Assembly: GCA_045114665.1 (NCBI GenBank)
Contig: JBGUKW010000001.1
Span: 1 to 10,748 of the forward strand
Direction: 5' to 3'
Length of the DNA stretch: 10,748 bases
DNA from: CADAWZ01 sp045114665
Lineage (GTDB): Bacteria; Vulcanimicrobiota; CADAWZ01
A program made the translations under genes and the position numbers. The notes beneath the pieces were generated by a model that did no database searches, was not told the origin of the DNA, and worked only from the letters and a program-made list of their open reading frames with translations. Below, piece by piece: positions 7,656-10,748 of the stretch. Numbering within the stretch: the stretch's first letter is position 1; every line of letters begins with the position of its first letter.

Positions 7656-8105
7656 CTATTTATCTTTTTTGTTTGTAGATCTCTTTTGATCTTCGCTTTT
7701 CTTTATCATATTTATATAAAGAGGCTCTGTTGTATCGAGTTCTCCGTCTAACCACATTCTAAGCAAGTATTCTCCTTCTTCTTCAAATACTGGACCATAA
7801 AGTGGGAAGATCTCATCATGTCTAAGTTCTTCAGCTTCAAAACCTGGTGGTAGTGGTGGAACATCAAAGAAACCTTCAAGTTTCATCATCTCTTTGTCTT
7901 CTGCATTTACCATATCGAGCTTAAACTCATGTTTTTGTCCTGCTTCACTTGGATCAATGAGAATTCTTACAACTATATAAGCATGTGGAATTCTGACTGG
8001 TAATTCATTTACCATTATTCTCTCATAAATTCCCATTATATTCAATTTTCCGCCTATTGCTCTTGAAGCAAAATCACACAAAAGCAAAAATCCTGTTGTA
8101 GCCAT
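7656..8105 (-). CDS. Small DUF6941-like protein
   Basis: A 149-residue protein of unknown function. Visible hallmarks are an opening hydrophobic strand ending in CDFASR, then GGKLNIMGIYERI, a Pro-rich turn and strand (LPVRIPHAYIVVRI), KHEFKLDMVN, and a late EEGEYLLRMWLDGE. From memory this order matches the DUF6941 family, thought to be a compact beta fold with no known activity. The last 16 residues are charged and probably disordered. There is no signal peptide or membrane segment, so it should be cytoplasmic. The start is well supported by AAGGAG (plus 8115-8120), nine bases before the ATG. It is the first gene of a two-gene unit with the triple-GAF protein, which suggests the two products act together, but nothing in the sequence shows how. 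Its leader contains a tandem AAAGAC repeat (8191-8222). Confidence 0.85.
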   Translation of the reverse strand: MATTGFLLLCDFASRAIGGKLNIMGIYERIMVNELPVRIPHAYIVVRILIDPSEAGQKHEFKLDMVNAEDKEMMKLEGFFDVPPLPPGFEAEELRHDEIFPLYGPVFEEEGEYLLRMWLDGELDTTEPLYINMIKKSEDQKRSTNKKDK

Positions 8106-8190
8106 TGTTTTTTTCTCCTTAAAAATTACAAAACAATTTGAAAATATACGAATCTATATATATTTTTCTTTTATTGCAAAATTTCCTTTA

Positions 8191-8222
8191 GTCTTTTTCG
8201 TCTTTCAGTCTTTCGTCTTTTT
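8191..8222 (-). repeat. Tandem AAAGAC-type repeat in the leader of the DUF6941-like gene
   Basis: Four adjacent imperfect copies begin with gtcttt on the plus strand: 8191-8199, 8200-8207, 8208-8214 and 8215-8222. On the minus strand, which is the transcribed one, this reads as AAAGAC blocks separated by one to three bases. It lies about 85-115 bases before the start codon of the DUF6941-like gene, so it is probably in the transcript leader or at the promoter. Function unknown. Confidence 0.5.
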
Positions 8223-8411
8223 ATGATGAAAACAATTTGAAATGTTAGGGCGTGTTGATTTTGTGCGGTATATTTTCTATATATCCCTTTTTAACTCTTT
8301 CTTATAAAATCTTTCTACAAAATAAACAAGTAAACAAACTTAGAATTTCGTCATAAGTAGAAAAAAAATATTAGCAAATTGTATCAAACAGGATAAATGT
8401 TATTTTTGTGA

Positions 8412-8461
8412 GAAAAAGCAACGACATCATGAGCTTGCGAGTGTTTAGAGTTAGCTTTTTC
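8412..8461. other. Hairpin-forming element of unknown role (possible ncRNA, terminator or mobile repeat)
   Basis: Bases 8412-8419 (gaaaaagc) pair with 8454-8461 (gctttttc), and 8420-8422 (aac) with 8450-8452 (gtt) across one bulged base, enclosing a 27-base loop. The loop and the following bases are clearly richer in G+C than the surrounding spacer, although not coding. A second short stem, tcggc (8476-8480) with gccga (8498-8502), and a near-perfect 14-base dyad around cgatcg (8496-8509) lie just to the right. The T run inside the arm could make it a lepA terminator on the minus strand. Confidence 0.35.
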
Positions 8462-8538
8462 AAACAAAGTAACATTCGGCAGTAAATAAAAGATAGAGCC
8501 GATCGACTCAATTTTTAAGTAAATAAAAATTATGAACT

Positions 8539-8560
8539 AAAAAATTGATTTCCGTATCAA
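8539..8560 (-). terminator. Weak terminator-like stem after lepA
   Basis: On the minus strand, TTGAT (plus 8556-8560) can pair with ATCAA (plus 8545-8549) across a 6-base loop, followed directly by six T. It lies 12 bases after the lepA stop codon. The stem is only five base pairs and mostly A-T, so termination here would be inefficient; the hairpin at 8412-8461 may be a backup. Confidence 0.3.
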
Positions 8561-8572
8561 ATAGGCAGGTGT

Positions 8573-10381
8573 TCATTCCTCTTTTGTTTTAAGCACAGCC
8601 AAGAAAGCCTCTTGTGGAATGTCAACACTTCCAATTGTTTTCATCCTCTTTTTGCCTTCTTTTTGTTTTTCAAGAAGTTTTCTCTTTCTCGAAATATCAC
8701 CACCATAACATTTTGCAATAACATTTTTGCGGAATGGTGATATAGTTTCTCTTGCAATAATTCTTCCATTTGCAGCGGCCTGAATTGGAATTTGGAACAT
8801 GTGACGAGGAATCGTATCTTTCAGATTTTCACAAAGTCGCCTTGCCTGTTCATAAGAATTAGATTTATGCACAATTAATGAAAGTGCATCAACTTTTTCT
8901 GAATTTACAAGAATTTCTACTTTCATCAAATCTGACTCTCTATAACCAATCAATTCATAATCAAGTGAAGCATATCCACGAGTAACAGATTTCAATTTAT
9001 CAAAGAAATCTGTTATTATCTCACCAAAAGGCAATTCATAAGTAAGCATAAATCTTCCGTCAACATAACTTGTCATATTCTTAAAAATGCCTCTTTTTGA
9101 CTGACACAATTCCATTACTGGACCTGTAAAATCATTTGGACAGATTATCGAAGCCTTTACAATAGGCTCTTCTATTCTGTTGATCTTAGTGGGATCAGGC
9201 AATTCAGAAGGATTTTGTATGTCAATTTGACTTCCGTCTGTAAGATAGACTTTATATACTACTGAAGGAGCTGTTCCTATAATGTCAAGCCCATATTCTC
9301 TCTCAATTCTCTCTTCCACAATTTCCATGTGTAGAAGTCCCAAAAATCCACATCTAAAACCAAAACCAAGTGCAAGTGATTTTTCCTGCTCAAAAACGAG
9401 TGCTGCGTCATTTAACTGCAATTTTTCAAGTGCATTTCTAAGAGATTCATAATAAATATTATCTGTCGTATATATTCCACAATACACCATTGGCTGTACC
9501 TCTCTATAGCCTGGAAGAGGTTCTTCAGCTCCGTCCTGTGCAAGTGTAACAGTATCTCCAACTCTTGTATCTCTGATGTCTTTTATTTGAGCACAGATAT
9601 AACCTACATCTCCAGCCATCAGACAATCTGTTTTCACCATATCAGGCTTAAAAATACCTATTTCTTCTGTCTCATAGGTTTTACCATTTGACATCAATTT
9701 TATCTGTGTGCCTTTTGTTATTTTTCCATCCATAATTCTTACAAAAAGAATAACACCTCTGTAAGAATCATATTGTGAATCAAAAATCAATGCCCTTAAA
9801 GGCTTTTCTTCATCTCCTTTTGGAGGTGGCAATCTTTCAACAAGAGCAGACAAGACATCTTCTGTACCTATTCCTTTTTTTGCCGAAGCTAAAATAGCGT
9901 CTGTTGCAGGAAGTGCCAATATATCTTCAATCTCAGAAATAACTTTTTCAGGATCGGCAGCAGGCAAATCAATCTTATTTATAACTGGAACTATTTCAAG
10001 ATCATTGTCAAGTGCAAGGAAAAAATTGGCCATTGTCTGTGCCTCAACACCTTGTGAGGCATCAACAATTAACAAAGCCCCTTCACATGCAGCAAGACTT
10101 CTCGAAACTTCATAAGAAAAGTCAACATGTCCTGGTGTATCAATCAAATTTAATTGATATTCAATTCCGTCCGTGTGTTTATATGTAAGTGTAACAGGAT
10201 GAGATTTAATAGTTATGCCTCTCTCCCTCTCCAAATCCATTTTATCAAGAACTTGCTCTTCCATTTCTCTTTTTGAAATAGTATTTGTTGCTTCAAGCAA
10301 TCTATCAGCAAGCGTCGATTTTCCGTGGTCTATATGTGCAATAATGCAGAAATTTCTTATTCTGCTCATTCTATCGTTCAT
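8573..10381 (-). CDS. lepA: Elongation factor 4 (LepA), ribosome-associated GTPase
   Basis: A complete 602-residue LepA, the usual length. This GTPase binds ribosomes and is associated with back-translocation, relief of stalled elongation and ribosome assembly. The GTP-binding motifs are all present: G1 AHIDHGKST (15-23), G2 RGIT (54-57), G3 DTPGH (81-85), G4 NKID (135-138) and G5 SAK (166-168). The order of domains follows EF-G without domain IV: the beta-barrel domain, then GFGFRCGFLGLLHMEIVEERIERE, and finally the LepA-specific C-terminal domain (about 556-602), with AKCYGGDISRKRKLLEKQKEGKKRM intact. The start codon directly follows an in-frame TAG (10382-10384), so it cannot be extended. 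The nearest Shine-Dalgarno-like GAGGA (10396-10400) is 14 bases away, too far for normal use. Translation may therefore depend on the short upstream ORF ending 4 bases before the ATG. lepS is not adjacent, so lepA appears to be transcribed alone. Confidence 0.98.
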   Translation of the reverse strand: MNDRMSRIRNFCIIAHIDHGKSTLADRLLEATNTISKREMEEQVLDKMDLERERGITIKSHPVTLTYKHTDGIEYQLNLIDTPGHVDFSYEVSRSLAACEGALLIVDASQGVEAQTMANFFLALDNDLEIVPVINKIDLPAADPEKVISEIEDILALPATDAILASAKKGIGTEDVLSALVERLPPPKGDEEKPLRALIFDSQYDSYRGVILFVRIMDGKITKGTQIKLMSNGKTYETEEIGIFKPDMVKTDCLMAGDVGYICAQIKDIRDTRVGDTVTLAQDGAEEPLPGYREVQPMVYCGIYTTDNIYYESLRNALEKLQLNDAALVFEQEKSLALGFGFRCGFLGLLHMEIVEERIEREYGLDIIGTAPSVVYKVYLTDGSQIDIQNPSELPDPTKINRIEEPIVKASIICPNDFTGPVMELCQSKRGIFKNMTSYVDGRFMLTYELPFGEIITDFFDKLKSVTRGYASLDYELIGYRESDLMKVEILVNSEKVDALSLIVHKSNSYEQARRLCENLKDTIPRHMFQIPIQAAANGRIIARETISPFRKNVIAKCYGGDISRKRKLLEKQKEGKKRMKTIGSVDIPQEAFLAVLKTKEE

Positions 10382-10385
10382 CTAT

Positions 10386-10433
10386 TTAACAAAATTCCTC
10401 AATAAAAATTATTTGAAAATATTTTTTATCCAT
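10386..10433 (-). CDS. Possible 15-residue leader ORF upstream of lepA
   Basis: On the minus strand an ATG (plus 10431-10433) opens a short frame, MDKKYFQIIFIEEFC, that ends in TAA at 10386-10388, four bases before the lepA ATG. It is preceded by AAAAAGG (10441-10447) at a 7-base spacing, better than anything lepA itself has. The GAGGA that could serve lepA lies inside this frame. Such an arrangement would allow ribosomes finishing the peptide to reinitiate at lepA. The peptide resembles nothing known to me, and a 16-codon frame can arise by chance. Confidence 0.4.
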   Translation of the reverse strand: MDKKYFQIIFIEEFC

Positions 10434-10518
10434 AAATAATCCTTTTTCCTTTTTTATGTGTATTACTGCAGATAAATAAATTTAGAAACATGGTGAATTT
10501 TATAAAGGAAATAAATAT

Positions 10519-10748
10519 ATAAATATTGAAATTTCATCAAACTATTTAGAGCTATTTCGAGTTTTTTCACAGACATAAAAAAATTTGAAAAAAAATAGAC
10601 GGAATAGAAAGGAGAAATTTATAAAACAATTTTCTAAAAATATACAACGCAATACATATATATATATGCAAGAGTTTCAACTAATAAACAAAAAAAAGAC
10701 CTTGAAAATCAAATTGAAATTTTAAAACAATTCTGTTTTAAAAATGGT
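10519..10748 (+). pseudogene. Decayed N-terminal part of an IS607-type serine recombinase (TnpA), runs off the window
   Basis: Translating from 10665 to the window edge gives YARVSTNKQKKDL followed by ENQIEILKQFCFKNG. This is the start of a serine-recombinase catalytic domain, with the nucleophile Ser in ARVS (codon 10677-10679). The KQKxDLENQIxxLxxxC spacing is typical of IS607 TnpA. Upstream the reading breaks. The frame with NIQRNTYIY (about 10639-10665) is shifted relative to ARVS, and the change falls in a TA run. Further upstream, INIEISSNYLELFRVFSQT (10519-10575) looks like the MerR-like DNA-binding helix region of IS607 TnpA. It then meets TAA (10576-10578), and KNLKKN follows where a family member would read like LRNWEK. 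No ATG, GTG or TTG opens the catalytic frame. About a dozen residues of the usual HTH seem missing. A partner tnpB could lie beyond the window. The recombinase identity is firm; the IS607 subtype and the HTH remnant are inferred. Confidence 0.75.

Larger units (their letters stand above)
8106..8572. other. Long non-coding region between lepA and the DUF6941-like gene
   Basis: These 467 bases hold no plausible gene; the few short open frames on either strand lack ribosome-binding sites. What can be seen: a weak terminator-like stem just after lepA (8539-8560), an island of higher G+C with inverted repeats (8412-8509), a four-copy purine-rich tandem repeat as read on the minus strand (8191-8222), and a 14-base direct repeat aaaacaatttgaaa at 8130-8143 and 8229-8242. 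It must carry the promoter of the DUF6941-like/GAF unit, but I see no convincing -35/-10 pair. Confidence 0.7.

Noticed and set aside
8428..8487. Small plus-strand frame MSLRVFRVSFFKQSNIRQ and a minus-strand frame MMSLLFLTKITFILFDTIC in the 8.4 kb island
   Set aside because: Neither has a Shine-Dalgarno site, both are under 20 residues and they overlap the hairpin; treated as non-coding.
8106..8572. Search for a tRNA, riboswitch or CRISPR array in the longest spacer
   Set aside because: No cloverleaf, no T-loop GTTCRA in context, no regularly spaced long repeats, and no recognisable riboswitch core.
10215..10439. Plus-strand open frame of 74 codons overlapping the lepA start
   Set aside because: It is antisense to the conserved LepA GTPase motifs and has no family resemblance.
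10608..10635. Strong SD-like AAAGGAG at about 10608-10614 as a start for an intact recombinase gene
   Set aside because: No ATG, GTG or TTG lies at a suitable distance, and the catalytic frame meets a TAA at 10635-10637, so it cannot rescue the gene.

Overview
The window is AT-rich (by eye about one third G+C) bacterial DNA with tight coding, short intergenic gaps and poly-A/T-rich non-coding stretches. LepA is full length and ordinary. The other genes are signalling proteins that I cannot place in a named genus. The DUF6941-like and GAF-rich content would suit an uncultured or little-studied phylum, but no rRNA or other strong taxonomic marker is present, so I leave the organism unassigned.

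Layout. Positions 1-134 hold three consecutive inverted repeats; the last (81-121) is a strong rho-independent terminator for the minus-strand operon. Positions 135-5036 (minus strand, transcribed right to left) encode a membrane-bound GAF-GAF-GGDEF diguanylate cyclase, an OmpR/PhoB-type response regulator and a HAMP-type sensor histidine kinase. The gaps between them are 15 and 0 nt, so this is one operon joining phosphorelay and c-di-GMP signalling. Positions 5037-5323 are a divergent intergenic region. A plus-strand gene at 5324-5998 encodes a beta-rich protein without a signal peptide that resembles DUF6263-type proteins. It ends at a bidirectional terminator (6008-6040) shared with the next minus-strand unit. 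That unit (8105 to 6066) encodes a small DUF6941-like protein followed by a stand-alone three-GAF protein with no output domain. Positions 8106-8572 are non-coding, with a purine-rich tandem repeat in the leader of the DUF6941-like gene and a less AT-rich island with hairpins. lepA (EF4) lies at 8573-10381, preceded by a possible 15-residue leader ORF that stops 4 nt before its start codon.

The least obvious item is at the right edge. From about 10519 to the window end, the plus strand carries the decayed 5' half of a serine-recombinase gene, most likely an IS607-type TnpA. The catalytic-serine segment (YARVSTNKQKKDL...) is well preserved, but it has no usable start. An in-frame stop interrupts the putative HTH region, and a reading-frame change falls exactly in a TA-dinucleotide run. 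This suggests an old mobile-element insertion beside the lepA promoter region.

Taken together, this is a sensory and regulatory neighbourhood (histidine kinase, response regulator, diguanylate cyclase, GAF sensor) beside a housekeeping translation factor. I found no CRISPR array, tRNA, rRNA or recognisable defence system.
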